Origin: Cochlodiniinecator piscidefendens
Lineage (GTDB): Bacteria > Pseudomonadota > Alphaproteobacteria > Rhodobacterales > Rhodobacteraceae
Reading direction: 5' to 3'
Assembly: GCF_011326755.1 (NCBI RefSeq)
Contig: NZ_JAAOIE010000010.1
Span: 25,911-89,910, forward strand
Length of the DNA stretch: 64,000 nucleotides
Shown: positions 53,182-62,054 of the stretch, piece after piece
How positions within the stretch are numbered: the first letter of the stretch is position 1
Layout of the letters: the number at the start of each line of letters is the position of its first letter
The notes under the pieces: generated by a model
Databases searched by the model: none
The model's input: the letters and a program-made list of their open reading frames with translations, nothing else
What the model was told of the DNA's origin: nothing
Program-made: the position numbers and the translations under genes

Positions 53182-53978
53182 CGCCAGATGATCACACGCG
53201 CGCCGCATTTGATTTACTGGAAGCCGAGCGCACTCAAAACCAGATCGGCCTACTTTCACTGCGCCACCCAGAGATGGGAATGGATGATGCCTATGAAGTG
53301 CAAAACGCGATCTATCGTCAAAAATGCGCTGAAGGTCGGAATGTTATTGGATGGAAAATTGGCCTGACATCCAAGGCTATGCAATATGCTTTGAACATCG
53401 ATATCCCCGACAGTGGCATTTTGTTTGATGACATGGCCTTTGAGAATGGTGCTACTGTTCCAAAAGGGCGCTTTATCCAACCACGGATTGAAGCCGAAAT
53501 CGCCTTTGTAATGAAATCATCCGTTGGGGGAAGTGATGTCACCCGTGATGATATTATTGCTGCTGTGGACTATGTTACGCCATCCATCGAAATTCTGGAC
53601 ACTCGTATTCAGCGCGTCGATCCCGTAACTGGCAAAGCCCGTACTGTTTTCGATACAATTAGCGACAACGCAGCCAACGCGGGGATTGTCCTTGGCGATG
53701 AACGGAACGCCCTAGACAGCTTTGATCTGCGTTGGGTTGGGGCATTAACATTTCGTAATGGCGAAATCGAAGAAACAGGTTTAGGCGCTGGTGTTTTAAA
53801 TGATCCAATTGAAAGTGTTGTTTGGTTAGCCCAACGCATGGCCCAATACGGGCAAAGTATTGAACCTGGCCAGATTATCCTGTCTGGTAGCTTTATTCGT
53901 CCCGTTGAATGCCCTCCCGGTAGTAAAATCCATGCTGATTTTGGAACTTTCGGGTCGGTCTCCATAAACTTCGAGTGA
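53178..53978 (+). CDS. hpaH: 2-oxo-hept-3-ene-1,7-dioate hydratase
   Basis: A 266-residue hydratase of the HpaH/MhpD family. The motifs are NVIGWKIGLTSKAMQYALNI near residue 55, FIQPRIEAEIAFVM near 97, ITPSIEI-like VTPSIEILDTRIQRVDP near 132 and GQIILSGSFIRPVECPPGS near 230. It hydrates the oxo-heptenedioate to the 4-hydroxy acid, the substrate of HpaI. The start overlaps hpaG and the next gene follows after 7 bases. Confidence 0.93.
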   Translation: MTPDDHTRAAFDLLEAERTQNQIGLLSLRHPEMGMDDAYEVQNAIYRQKCAEGRNVIGWKIGLTSKAMQYALNIDIPDSGILFDDMAFENGATVPKGRFIQPRIEAEIAFVMKSSVGGSDVTRDDIIAAVDYVTPSIEILDTRIQRVDPVTGKARTVFDTISDNAANAGIVLGDERNALDSFDLRWVGALTFRNGEIEETGLGAGVLNDPIESVVWLAQRMAQYGQSIEPGQIILSGSFIRPVECPPGSKIHADFGTFGSVSINFE

Positions 53979-53985
53979 GAAAACT

Positions 53986-54765
53986 ATGCCCGCACCTGTA
54001 AACACATTTAAACAAGCCCTAAAAGACGGCACACCTCAGATCGGATGTTGGATTGGATTAGCAGATTCTTACGCTGCCGAAATTTCTGCAACGGCTGGAT
54101 TTGATTGGCTATTGATCGATGGCGAACATGCGCCAAATGATCTGCGTTCAATGTTGTCGCAACTCCAAATCGTTGAGGCATCAGCATCCCATCCGGTTGT
54201 ACGACTTCCTATCGGTGAAACCTGGATGATCAAGCAGGTACTTGATGCAGGTGCCCAAACACTGTTGATTCCAATGGTTGAAAGTAAAGCACAGGCGCAA
54301 GACCTTATTCGTGCTGTGCAATATCCCCCTCATGGTACTCGTGGCGTTGGCTCCGCCCTGGCTAGAGCATCAAAGTTCTCGGCAATACCAGATTATTTGA
54401 CGTCAGCGGACGCGCAAATCTGCTTATTATTGCAGGTCGAAAACCGCGCTGGCCTTGCAGCTTTGGATGATATCCTCGCACTTGATGACGTGGACGGGGT
54501 ATTCATTGGCCCAGCGGATTTGGCTGCAGATCTCGGCCATCTTGGGAACGCTAATCACCCAGACGTTATCGACGCCGTAAAAGACGCCTTAACCCGAATT
54601 GTAGCATCTGGAAAAGCGGCAGGCATTTTGACGCTGGACGAAACTATGCAAGATCTTTGTCTCGAAATTGGCGTTACGTTTTTAGCAACGGGCATCGACG
54701 TCACCTTATTTGCAAACGGAATGCGAGCACTTGCAAAAAACGGAAAAGCTAAACTGGCGACATAA
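53986..54765 (+). CDS. hpaI: 4-hydroxy-2-oxoheptanedioate aldolase
   Basis: A 259-residue class II HpcH/HpaI aldolase. FKQALKDGTPQIGCWIGLAD, TAGFDWLLIDGEHAPNDLRS, LIPMVESKAQAQDLIRAVQY, PPHGTRGVGSALARAS and FIGPADLAADLG give the metal and substrate residues of HpaI. It splits the hydroxy-oxo acid into pyruvate and succinate semialdehyde; the latter is handled by GabD of the same operon. Last gene of the operon. Confidence 0.94.
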   Translation: MPAPVNTFKQALKDGTPQIGCWIGLADSYAAEISATAGFDWLLIDGEHAPNDLRSMLSQLQIVEASASHPVVRLPIGETWMIKQVLDAGAQTLLIPMVESKAQAQDLIRAVQYPPHGTRGVGSALARASKFSAIPDYLTSADAQICLLLQVENRAGLAALDDILALDDVDGVFIGPADLAADLGHLGNANHPDVIDAVKDALTRIVASGKAAGILTLDETMQDLCLEIGVTFLATGIDVTLFANGMRALAKNGKAKLAT

Positions 54766-54891
54766 ATCATAAGAAGCACACGGCCCTTTAGGTTCACGCA
54801 TAACTTTTAACCGATTTATACCGGATTCCATCGAGATTAAGGACGCAATCAACTCAGCTTAGGGGTAACTTTGAGCTGAGCAACATAAGTT

Positions 54892-54915
54892 GCAAGGCCC
54901 TAAGCTGGACCTTGC
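54892..54915. terminator. Hairpin between convergent hpaI and the secreted-protein gene
   Basis: GCAAGGCCC at 54892-54900 pairs with GGACCTTGC at 54907-54915, with one wobble pair and a 6-base loop. A second short dyad (CTCAGCT/AGCTGAG, 54853-54880) lies just before it. Both are placed for bidirectional termination, but T-runs are weak. Confidence 0.4.
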
Positions 54916-54924
54916 TCATTCCAA

Positions 54925-55671
54925 TTATTCAATTCTGCCAGGCAGGGATAAGTCCCCGGACGCGACATCGAATACATCGGTAACGCATAGCAGTGGTGCA
55001 TGGATATTCGCGTTAACCCTGAGGGCTGCCGTTACCCCATCATAGGCGACCCCTCCCAATTCCACATCGCTTGCAAAGCCAACCGTTACGCTGACTTCAG
55101 GGCCATCAAACAACGGCGTAAATCCAGGGCTATCGAGGAAAACAGGGAAGCCAGGCCACGTTGCAGGCAGCTGTGGCATTTCACCTTCAGCGATATCGCG
55201 AATAGCCAATGCACCCTCTCCGCATGCTTCAGATGGCGTTAGAACAATCCAATGACTATGCCATATCAAGCCGTCATTTCCCGGGTCTCCGTCAAGGTTC
55301 TCGTCAACCAGTGGCGTGTCATCAAAGTCAGGGTGGCTGGTCGCAGCTAAGGCCAAGATACCTGTATCACCCTCAAAGCCAACAGCAGATGGATCAAGAG
55401 AGGTCGGCCATACATATGACCAAATCGACGACCCGCCAACGGCACCCACTGACGTTGGCACATCTGCACCAGCCGTACCGTTCGTGGTCATGTGAAATGT
55501 AACGCGATTGGCCGCGCGATGCGCATGTGCGGCAAGAATATCAAAAGATGCTGTGGTTGATTCATTGACCTCAGATGCGACGGCCCCGGTTTGATGTGCG
55601 GCATGGGTTCCGTCGGCATAAGCAGCAAAACCACTAAGGCCTAGTATGGCAAACGATGTTGCGAGTTTCAT
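54925..55671 (-). CDS. Secreted protein of unknown function
   Basis: A 248-residue protein with a signal peptide of about 19 residues (MKLATSFAILGLSGFAAYA). I do not recognise the family. The mature part starts with a His-rich stretch (DGTHAAHQTGA) and contains acidic DENLDGDPGNDGLIWHSHW, which could bind calcium or another metal, and two cysteines (SEACGEG and PLLCVTD). It lacks hydrolase motifs I know. AAGGA precedes ATG 55671. It is divergent from the MarR/MOSC pair, and the shared promoter region holds a 41-bp inverted repeat, so the MarR protein probably regulates it. Confidence 0.7.
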   Translation of the reverse strand: MKLATSFAILGLSGFAAYADGTHAAHQTGAVASEVNESTTASFDILAAHAHRAANRVTFHMTTNGTAGADVPTSVGAVGGSSIWSYVWPTSLDPSAVGFEGDTGILALAATSHPDFDDTPLVDENLDGDPGNDGLIWHSHWIVLTPSEACGEGALAIRDIAEGEMPQLPATWPGFPVFLDSPGFTPLFDGPEVSVTVGFASDVELGGVAYDGVTAALRVNANIHAPLLCVTDVFDVASGDLSLPGRIE

Positions 55672-55709
55672 GGATATGTTCCTTTTGTGAATCAGTGTAC
55701 TCACATTAG

Positions 55710-55750
55710 TAGCGAGTCGAAACTATTGCAATAATAGTTTCGACTCGCTA
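55710..55750. promoter_or_regulatory. Perfect 18-bp inverted repeat (41 bp in total), likely MarR operator
   Basis: TAGCGAGTCGAAACTATT at 55710-55727 is followed by GCAAT and then its exact reverse complement at 55733-55750. It lies 10 bases before the MarR start codon and 38 bases from the divergent secreted-protein start. Its size fits a dimer or tandem dimers of the MarR protein controlling both genes. A transcript through it would also form a long hairpin next to the ribosome binding region. Confidence 0.75.
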
Positions 55751-55760
55751 CACAGAACGC

Positions 55761-56303
55761 ATGACACAAACGAAAAACATCAAAGATTTAATCACACGGC
55801 TGGCGCGCATCGAGGCTGGTGCAAGTTGGGGAGATGATCTGAATCCGGCACAGCGGATGACATTGGAATATCTCAACAATGCAAATAGGTTTTCGCGCTC
55901 TCCCTCTCATGCTGCCGCCTATTTGGGAACGACACGAGGCACGATAACCCAGACATTAAAATCCCTAGCCCGCAAAGGTTATGTGGCCGAAGAACGATCA
56001 GAATCTGACAAACGCTCCATCTCGTATTCGCTGACCAACACGGGCCAAAAAATCGTTAATCAACAGGGTATTTTGGAACGTGCAATCGAGAAAACTCCGA
56101 GCATGTTGCGCGCAGAAATTGATGCAGGGCTACGTGATATCCTTTCGCAGGCGCTCCAATTAAACGGACAAAAGGCGTTTGGAATATGTAAGTATTGCCG
56201 CCATTTTGAAACCACTACCGCGGACGGGTATTGCGGTCTTTTATCCTTGGCCCTTACGCCTACGGAAGCTTTACAAATTTGCCACGAACAGGAACCCACA
56301 TGA
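55761..56303 (+). CDS. MarR-family regulator with C-terminal four-cysteine motif
   Basis: A 180-residue winged-helix protein. The HTH is SHAAAYLGTTRGTITQTLKS with a wing RSESDKRSISYSLT. The C-terminal 45 residues are an extension with Cys 143, 146, 158 and 174 in the pattern CKYCRHF, GYCGL and QICHEQ, suggesting a bound Zn or Fe-S cluster and a redox or metal-sensing role. The gene is preceded by the 41-bp inverted repeat and coupled by ATGA to the MOSC gene. Confidence 0.85.
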   Translation: MTQTKNIKDLITRLARIEAGASWGDDLNPAQRMTLEYLNNANRFSRSPSHAAAYLGTTRGTITQTLKSLARKGYVAEERSESDKRSISYSLTNTGQKIVNQQGILERAIEKTPSMLRAEIDAGLRDILSQALQLNGQKAFGICKYCRHFETTTADGYCGLLSLALTPTEALQICHEQEPT

Positions 56304-56995
56304 ACTGCCCTACTCTATCGGCGACCATCACCGAATTGTTTGTCGGGAACATCGAAGAACTATGGCCGGGAAAAGCGAAATCCGCCATCCACAAAAGAAA
56401 GGCCACAGGCCAGCATGTGATTACAGACGTTGGTTTTGAATCCGACTCACAGGCTGATTTAACCGTCCATGGTGGAGCCGACAAAGCGATACATCACTAC
56501 GCAGCGGATCACTATAAATTCTGGCAATCAGAAGGGCTTATGGCACGCGGCACCAAACCTGCCGCATTTGGAGAAAATATTTCAACCCTTGGCTTAATAG
56601 AAGAAACGCTTTGCATAGGCGATATTTTCTCGGCGGGCTCTGCAATCCTACAAATCAGCCAAGGTCGACAGCCATGCTGGAAGTTAAATGAACACACGGG
56701 CCAAAAAACAATGGCTTACCAGTTTCAAAAAACCGGGCGCACAGGTTGGTACTATCGCGTTTTAGAATCTGGGTCTGTCCAAGCTGGAGACAAGATTACG
56801 TTAATCTCACGCCCGTGCCCAGATTGGAGCGTCGCTATGGTCACTCGTGCGCGGCTCACGAAACGTATCACAACAGACGGCGCTGCGCGCCTTGCGCGAC
56901 TTCCGGAATTAGCTGACGGGTGGAAAAACGCCTTTGCAAAAATGGCAATCGGACAATTGAACGAAAACACCGACAAGCGCCTTAAGCCAGAGTAA
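56300..56995 (+). CDS. MOSC-domain protein (YiiM-like)
   Basis: A 231-residue protein with a MOSC domain: ATITELFVGNIEELWPGKAK near residue 10, ADLTVHGGADKAIHHY near 52, and QGRQPCWKLNEHTG near 142 with the Cys expected to bind a molybdenum cofactor. A C-terminal three-helix part (about 185-231) resembles the 3-alpha domain of YiiM. Such proteins detoxify N-hydroxylated bases or handle sulfur with molybdenum cofactor. Co-transcribed with the four-Cys MarR regulator. ATG 56300 overlaps the MarR stop. Confidence 0.88.
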   Translation: MNCPTLSATITELFVGNIEELWPGKAKSAIHKRKATGQHVITDVGFESDSQADLTVHGGADKAIHHYAADHYKFWQSEGLMARGTKPAAFGENISTLGLIEETLCIGDIFSAGSAILQISQGRQPCWKLNEHTGQKTMAYQFQKTGRTGWYYRVLESGSVQAGDKITLISRPCPDWSVAMVTRARLTKRITTDGAARLARLPELADGWKNAFAKMAIGQLNENTDKRLKPE

Positions 56996-57032
56996 AAAAT
57001 ACTGCCCGCATCTTTTAACAGATGCGGGCAGT
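56995..57032 (-). terminator. Rho-independent terminator of the catalase gene
   Basis: ACTGCCCGCATC at 57001-57012 pairs perfectly with GATGCGGGCAGT at 57021-57032 (12-bp stem, 8-base loop). Read on the minus strand, the stem is followed by ATTTTTT, a classic terminator 12 bases after the catalase stop. It may also stop transcripts from the MOSC gene on the other strand. Confidence 0.85.
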
Positions 57033-57044
57033 GGTTTCGCAGGG

Positions 57045-58508
57045 TTAAGAAATTCCGTCAATTGATGACATATCGATCCCCAACGCGGCGGCCACCCCGG
57101 CCCCATATGCCGGATCTGCACGATGACAATTCCGGATATGGCGATGCTGGATCTCGACGTGTGCCGGGCCAATTGAACGCGCCGTGTTTTCAAACAAAAC
57201 TTGCTGTTGTTGCGCATTCATCAGTCGGAACAAATTGCCTGGTTGGGAGTAGTAATCCTCATCCTCGCGGTGGTTCCAATGATCTGCAGCCCCCTCGATA
57301 GATAGCGCCGGTTCTGAATAATCAGGTTGTTCCTGCCACTCGCCATGCATGTTTGGTTCGTACCCAATGCGTCCACCTGCATTGTCATCTACACGCATTG
57401 CCCCATCCCGGTGATAGGAATGGTAAGGGCATCGCGGCGCGTTCACCGGAATTTGGGCATGGTTCACACCTAAACGATAGCGCTGGGTGTCCCCATAAGA
57501 AAACAAACGTCCCTGTAGCATCTTGTCTGGTGAAAAACTAATACCCGGCACAATAGTCGATGGCGCAAATGCGGATTGTTCGACCTCTGCATGGTAATTG
57601 TCAGGATTTCGGTTCAGTTCTAATTCCCCAACTTCGATCAACGGATAATCTGCATGCGGCCAAACTTTGGTCAAATCAAACGGATTCAAGTGATAACTTC
57701 CCGCATCCTTTTCGGGCATAATTTGTACTGAGAGGGTCCACTTTGGGAAATCACTGTTTTCGATACTGTCAAATAAATCACGCTGATGACTTTCACGATC
57801 ACCCGCCACAATTTGCGCTGCTTCTTCGTCTGTCAGATTTTTAATGCCTTGCTGGGTCTTAAAGTGGAACTTCACCCAAAACCGTTCGTTGTCCGCATTG
57901 ATAAAGCTATAAGTATGGCTGCCAAAACCATCCATATGACGGTACGTCGCCGGAAGACCGCGATCAGACATAACAATTGTAACCTGATGGAGCGCTTCGG
58001 GCAGGCTGCTCCAGAAATCCCAATTATTGTCAGCACTACGCATGTTTGTGCGCGGATCACGTTTCACGGCGTGATTGAGATCCGGGAATTTCATCGGATC
58101 ACGTAAGAAAAACACCGGTGTATTGTTACCTACGAGATCCCAATTACCCTCTTCTGTATAGAACTTGATCGCAAAACCGCGAATATCACGTTCAGCATCT
58201 GCTGCACCGCGTTCACCTGCAACCGTAGAAAAACGCAAAAATAGATCTGTCTCTTTCCCAACTTCTGAGAAAATTTTCGCGCGCGTATATTTTGAAATGT
58301 CGTGCGTCACAGTGAAACGACCATAAGCAGCGGAGCCTTTCGCGTGCATACGGCGCTCTGGAATGACTTCACGATCAAAGTGCGCCATTTTTTCCAAAAA
58401 CCAAACATCTTGTAACAAAGCTGGTCCGCGAGGCCCCGCCGTCATGATGTTTTGATTGTCAGGAATCGGCGCTCCGAATGCTGACGTCAGCTTAGGTTTA
58501 TCGCTCAT
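57045..58508 (-). CDS. katA: Catalase (clade III, small-subunit haem catalase)
   Basis: A 487-residue monofunctional catalase. The active-site His is in [12 protein letters not shown] near residue 54, the Asn in [14 protein letters not shown] region (GNNTPVFF near 127), and the haem-ligating Tyr in the [14 protein letters not shown] box near 335. The N-terminal [20 protein letters not shown] is typical of clade III KatA. ATG 58508 follows AAGGAAAAG; 54 extra codons in the longer frame run through the promoter. It breaks down H2O2 in the cytoplasm and is divergent from oxyR, its likely activator. Confidence 0.95.
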   Translation of the reverse strand: MSDKPKLTSAFGAPIPDNQNIMTAGPRGPALLQDVWFLEKMAHFDREVIPERRMHAKGSAAYGRFTVTHDISKYTRAKIFSEVGKETDLFLRFSTVAGERGAADAERDIRGFAIKFYTEEGNWDLVGNNTPVFFLRDPMKFPDLNHAVKRDPRTNMRSADNNWDFWSSLPEALHQVTIVMSDRGLPATYRHMDGFGSHTYSFINADNERFWVKFHFKTQQGIKNLTDEEAAQIVAGDRESHQRDLFDSIENSDFPKWTLSVQIMPEKDAGSYHLNPFDLTKVWPHADYPLIEVGELELNRNPDNYHAEVEQSAFAPSTIVPGISFSPDKMLQGRLFSYGDTQRYRLGVNHAQIPVNAPRCPYHSYHRDGAMRVDDNAGGRIGYEPNMHGEWQEQPDYSEPALSIEGAADHWNHREDEDYYSQPGNLFRLMNAQQQQVLFENTARSIGPAHVEIQHRHIRNCHRADPAYGAGVAAALGIDMSSIDGIS

Positions 58509-58567
58509 GTGACTTTTCCTTGCTATAAATTCAGTATCGGTATCTTGCACTTGTATCGGCACGTTGT

Positions 58568-58601
58568 AAAAGTTATTGTTATTATCAAAGCCATAACTTT
58601 T
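58568..58601. promoter_or_regulatory. Inverted repeat in the katA-oxyR intergenic region, candidate OxyR site
   Basis: AAAAGTTAT at 58568-58576 is mirrored exactly by ATAACTTTT at 58593-58601, a 34-bp A/T-rich dyad in the 103-base region between katA and oxyR. OxyR binds long A/T-rich dyads upstream of genes it controls. The position supports joint control of katA and oxyR. Confidence 0.55.
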
Positions 58602-58611
58602 AGTGATCACA

Positions 58612-59547
58612 ATGAAGCATACATCTGTTGCCGGGTTGTCCATCAGGGACATAGAATATGTCCAAGCCATAGCCAGCGAAGGACACTTTGGGCGCGCCGC
58701 AGTGCTATGTGGGGTATCGCAACCCGCAATCAGTCAACAAGTTCAGAAGCTTGAGGCAAAACTTGGAATTGTCATTTTTGAACGCCAAGGCAAACACATA
58801 TCCGTCACTGAAAATGGGAAAGTTTTTTTAAAAAAAGCCGACATAATTTTGTCCACCGCTCGAGAATTGCTAGAGTTATCATCCAGTCTATCCTCGCCAA
58901 TGGAGGGTGAATTGCGCTTAGGCGTTATACCAACATTGGGCCCGTACCTGATGCCATTGGTGCTAAAAGCAATCAAAGCTGTTTATCCCAAACTGCGCCT
59001 ATCCTTATACGAAGAACCGACAGAAACATTGGAACAGCTTTTAGCAGAGCGAAAACTTGATGTTATTCTTTTGGCGACAGCCCCCAAAACATCCAGCTTT
59101 GATACCGTTGATATATTTTTTGAACCCTATATTTTTGCTACCCCTGAAGCATCAGGATTGAAACCAGAGCATCCTGTAACTTGGCCTCAAATCACAAGTT
59201 CGCAACTGGTTTTGTTGTCAGCCGAACACTGTATGCGCGATCAAACAATTGCGCTTTGTGACTTACAAGATAAGCAAGGACAGCGCATGGCAAGCAGCCT
59301 AGAAATGCTGCGTCAGATGGTTGCCCTTGGGGATGGTAGCGCGCTTTTGCCTGCTTTGTCAGTTACAGGGAATGACGCTTTTGGTGGGCTCTTAACATTA
59401 CACTCTGTTTCTGATGGAAAATTTGGCCGTCAAATTCAGCTTCTATGGCGCAACAGCGATCCCAGAGCGCAGCACCTCAACGCATTTGGCGCTTTTCTTG
59501 GAGACCAAATGAATACGCCCCAAATGCAAAAACGATTGCAGCTATAG
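58612..59547 (+). CDS. oxyR: OxyR, hydrogen-peroxide-sensing LysR-type regulator
   Basis: A 311-residue LysR protein. The HTH is [20 protein letters not shown] and the effector domain has [15 protein letters not shown]. The redox pair is present at Cys 207 and Cys 216 in [14 protein letters not shown], with the same 9-residue spacing as Cys199/Cys208 of E. coli OxyR (HCxRDQxxxxC). It forms a disulfide with peroxide and activates defence genes. Start: ATG 58612 gives the family's usual N-terminus; a GTG 9 bases earlier is possible. Only 21 bases separate it from the flavohaemoglobin gene. Confidence 0.94.
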   Translation: MKHTSVAGLSIRDIEYVQAIASEGHFGRAAVLCGVSQPAISQQVQKLEAKLGIVIFERQGKHISVTENGKVFLKKADIILSTARELLELSSSLSSPMEGELRLGVIPTLGPYLMPLVLKAIKAVYPKLRLSLYEEPTETLEQLLAERKLDVILLATAPKTSSFDTVDIFFEPYIFATPEASGLKPEHPVTWPQITSSQLVLLSAEHCMRDQTIALCDLQDKQGQRMASSLEMLRQMVALGDGSALLPALSVTGNDAFGGLLTLHSVSDGKFGRQIQLLWRNSDPRAQHLNAFGAFLGDQMNTPQMQKRLQL

Positions 59548-59568
59548 GTACCACAGAAGGACCTCGAA

Positions 59569-60759
59569 ATGGCACAAGCGTTAACAAGAGAAATCAAAGA
59601 CATTGTACTGGCAACAGTTCCACCACTCGAAGAGCACGGGCAGACCATTGTTTCAGAAATGTACAACCGCCTCTTTGAAAATGACGACATTCGAGCGTTG
59701 TTCAACCAATCCCACCAAACTGGCAATTCCGCACAACATGCCGCTTTGGCCAACGCTATCCTCGGTTACGCGAAAAACATAGATAATCTCGAGGCACTTG
59801 GCCCGGTCGTTACACGCATTGTAAATAAACACGTCAGTTTGCAGATCAAACCACATCATTATGACCATGTTGCCACGTCGCTCTTGGGGGCCATCTCTGC
59901 TGTCTTAGGGGATGCCGCAACAAAAGAAGTTCTAAACGCTTGGGGCGAGGCATATTGGTTTTTAGCCGACTTATTGATTTCAACAGAAACCGAAATGTAT
60001 CAAAATATCGCTGCAACTGCGGGCGGCTGGGCCGATTGGCGCTCCTTTACAATTTCAGAAATCATAACCGAAAGCGAACTGATCAAATCTTTCATCCTGC
60101 GCCCAGTTGATGGCCTGACAGTGATGAAACACAGACCGGGTCAATATCTGTCCTTTGACTTTGACATCCCAAATTCAGGAAAGCTGCGCCGTAATTACTC
60201 TATTTCGTGCGCACCTAATGGCGAATACTACCGCATTTCAGTCAAAAAAGAGCCCGGCGGTATTGCCAGCGGATGGCTTCATAACACAGCTAAAGTCGGA
60301 ACCAATTTACAAGTCGCCGCGCCAGCCGGAGATTTCTTTTTAAAGGAAAGCACAACTTCCGAAGTCGTCTTGCTTTCTGCAGGTGTTGGTTTGACCCCCA
60401 TGGTTGCAATGCTGGAAACATTGGCCGCGAATGGTCAAAAATCCACCTATTTACATGCAACTCAGAACGGCATGACCCATTGCATGGGTGACGTCAGCAA
60501 ATCACTGGCCACACGCAGCGTCACGTTTTTTGAAAACCCCAGTGCAGAAGATCAAAAGATAGCCCGTTTTGATATTGAGGGTAGAATAACCCCTGGTTGG
60601 CTTACTGCAAACACCAATACCAACACCTCAGATTACTACATTTGCGGTCCCAAGGCCTTTATGGCGATGGCCGTCCGTGGTCTACTAGATGCTGGTGTTA
60701 GCTCTGAACGCATTAATTATGAGTTTTTCGGCCCAGCTGAAGCACTCTATGCTTCCTAA
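59569..60759 (+). CDS. hmp: Flavohaemoglobin (nitric oxide dioxygenase)
   Basis: A 396-residue fusion. The globin domain (about 1-140) has the proximal His in IVNKHVSLQIKPHHYDHV. The FAD-binding part has RRNYSISCAP and KHRPGQYLSFDF, and the NAD-binding part has LLSAGVGLTPMVAMLE and YYICGPKAFM. It ends with the typical YEFFGP. It oxidises NO to nitrate with O2 and NADH. It follows oxyR closely on the same strand, so peroxide sensing may also drive NO detoxification here. Confidence 0.95.
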   Translation: MAQALTREIKDIVLATVPPLEEHGQTIVSEMYNRLFENDDIRALFNQSHQTGNSAQHAALANAILGYAKNIDNLEALGPVVTRIVNKHVSLQIKPHHYDHVATSLLGAISAVLGDAATKEVLNAWGEAYWFLADLLISTETEMYQNIAATAGGWADWRSFTISEIITESELIKSFILRPVDGLTVMKHRPGQYLSFDFDIPNSGKLRRNYSISCAPNGEYYRISVKKEPGGIASGWLHNTAKVGTNLQVAAPAGDFFLKESTTSEVVLLSAGVGLTPMVAMLETLAANGQKSTYLHATQNGMTHCMGDVSKSLATRSVTFFENPSAEDQKIARFDIEGRITPGWLTANTNTNTSDYYICGPKAFMAMAVRGLLDAGVSSERINYEFFGPAEALYAS

Positions 60760-60980
60760 GAATAGGTAAACTCGCGAAAACTGTTGCGTCAGCATATCTA
60801 GATTGTGCTGAGAGCGGTAAACCCAGAATTATGAGAGCCCTCATTTTGAATGGATACCGTTCGTACATCTAACGCTGCAGTTTTCGCCAATATATTGCGA
60901 ACAGAGTTTTTGTGTTGTTGCTGTTCCAAAATCACCAAATCTATGGTGACGACAGCGACGCAACCGCTATAAAGAAAAAC

Positions 60981-61907
60981 ATGCGTTTCAAATTCGTCAA
61001 TCAACACCGGATCAGGTTACGGCACTTACAAAGCTTTGCCGATATAGCCGAAAGCGGATCGATGACCGCGTCTGCAAAGACACTAAATACTTCGCAGCCT
61101 GCTCTGTCGCGTACCATTTCTGAGTTAGAAGATACCTTGAAATGCCGCCTATTTCATCGTGACTCGACCGGTCTTTCCCTGACACCAAGCGGGCGACAGT
61201 TGCAAGCGCATGTATTAGCTGCCTTCGAACACCTTGAAACTGGGCTCGCAGGTATCGGTGAAGATTTTCAGAACCAATACGTTCGCTGTGCAGCTTTACC
61301 CAGCGTTTCTCGCGGTATCTTTCCTAAGGCTGTTGTCCGCTTCAAAGAAGAATACCCTGAGGTTTCAATCGAAATCCAAGACCCCGGAAACCCAACCTTT
61401 TTAGATGCCATCCGACGTGGAGAACTGGATTTCTCGGTTGGGCGGGTAAGTCCCCCCACGCGTATGGAAGGGCTAAGCTTTAATCATCTTTATAGTGAAG
61501 AGTTGATGTTTGTCGCGCACCACACACATCCCTTGGCCAATAAAAAAGATCTGGCGATTGATGAGTTGGCAAATCACCCAATGCTTCTGCCTCACGACGG
61601 CGTCGTTATTCGCGAAGAGCTGGATCGCTTCTTGATTGCTCATGATCAGCCATTGGCTCGCAATCGCATCGAAACCATGTCATTTGAATTTATACGGGCC
61701 ATTCTTGGCCAATCAGACGCCGTTGCATTTTGCCCAGCTGGTGCTATTTTTCGCGAAATTAAAAATGGACAAATTTCGCAGCTAAATGTTCCGGGCCCAT
61801 CAATGATGGGTGCTATCGGAATTACAACCAGCGCGCTAAGGCGTCTTTCACCCCCCGCTAAGCGTCTCATCCAGATGATAAAAGAAGAAGCCGGCGTGAC
61901 CGATTAA
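60981..61907 (+). CDS. LysR-type regulator (PcaQ/GbpR-like)
   Basis: A 308-residue LTTR. RIRLRHLQSFADIAESGSMT and TLNTSQPALSRTISELEDTL form the HTH in the style of PcaQ/GbpR regulators. The effector domain has CAALPSVSRGIFPKAVVRFK and LDFSVGRVSPPTRMEGLSF. ATG 60981 gives the normal N-terminus. 147 bases upstream of the orphan tctC on the same strand, it probably controls that gene and the sulfatase gene beyond. Effector unknown. Confidence 0.9.
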   Translation: MRFKFVNQHRIRLRHLQSFADIAESGSMTASAKTLNTSQPALSRTISELEDTLKCRLFHRDSTGLSLTPSGRQLQAHVLAAFEHLETGLAGIGEDFQNQYVRCAALPSVSRGIFPKAVVRFKEEYPEVSIEIQDPGNPTFLDAIRRGELDFSVGRVSPPTRMEGLSFNHLYSEELMFVAHHTHPLANKKDLAIDELANHPMLLPHDGVVIREELDRFLIAHDQPLARNRIETMSFEFIRAILGQSDAVAFCPAGAIFREIKNGQISQLNVPGPSMMGAIGITTSALRRLSPPAKRLIQMIKEEAGVTD

Positions 61908-62054
61908 AATCGGACATATCAAAATTGATATACCCTGTTTGCTTTCGGCATTTCCCAATCACCTTTGGTTAATAGAAACTGAATTGCAGAATAAATACTC
62001 TGTGGGCAGTTCTCCGATCTTGCACCCCACGGATCACTCGCATGAGGTCCTACA

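Noticed and set aside
60798..61007. 69-codon minus-strand ORF upstream of the LysR gene
   Set aside because: It overlaps the LysR start, has no ribosome binding site and no recognisable features; likely a chance frame in the promoter region.
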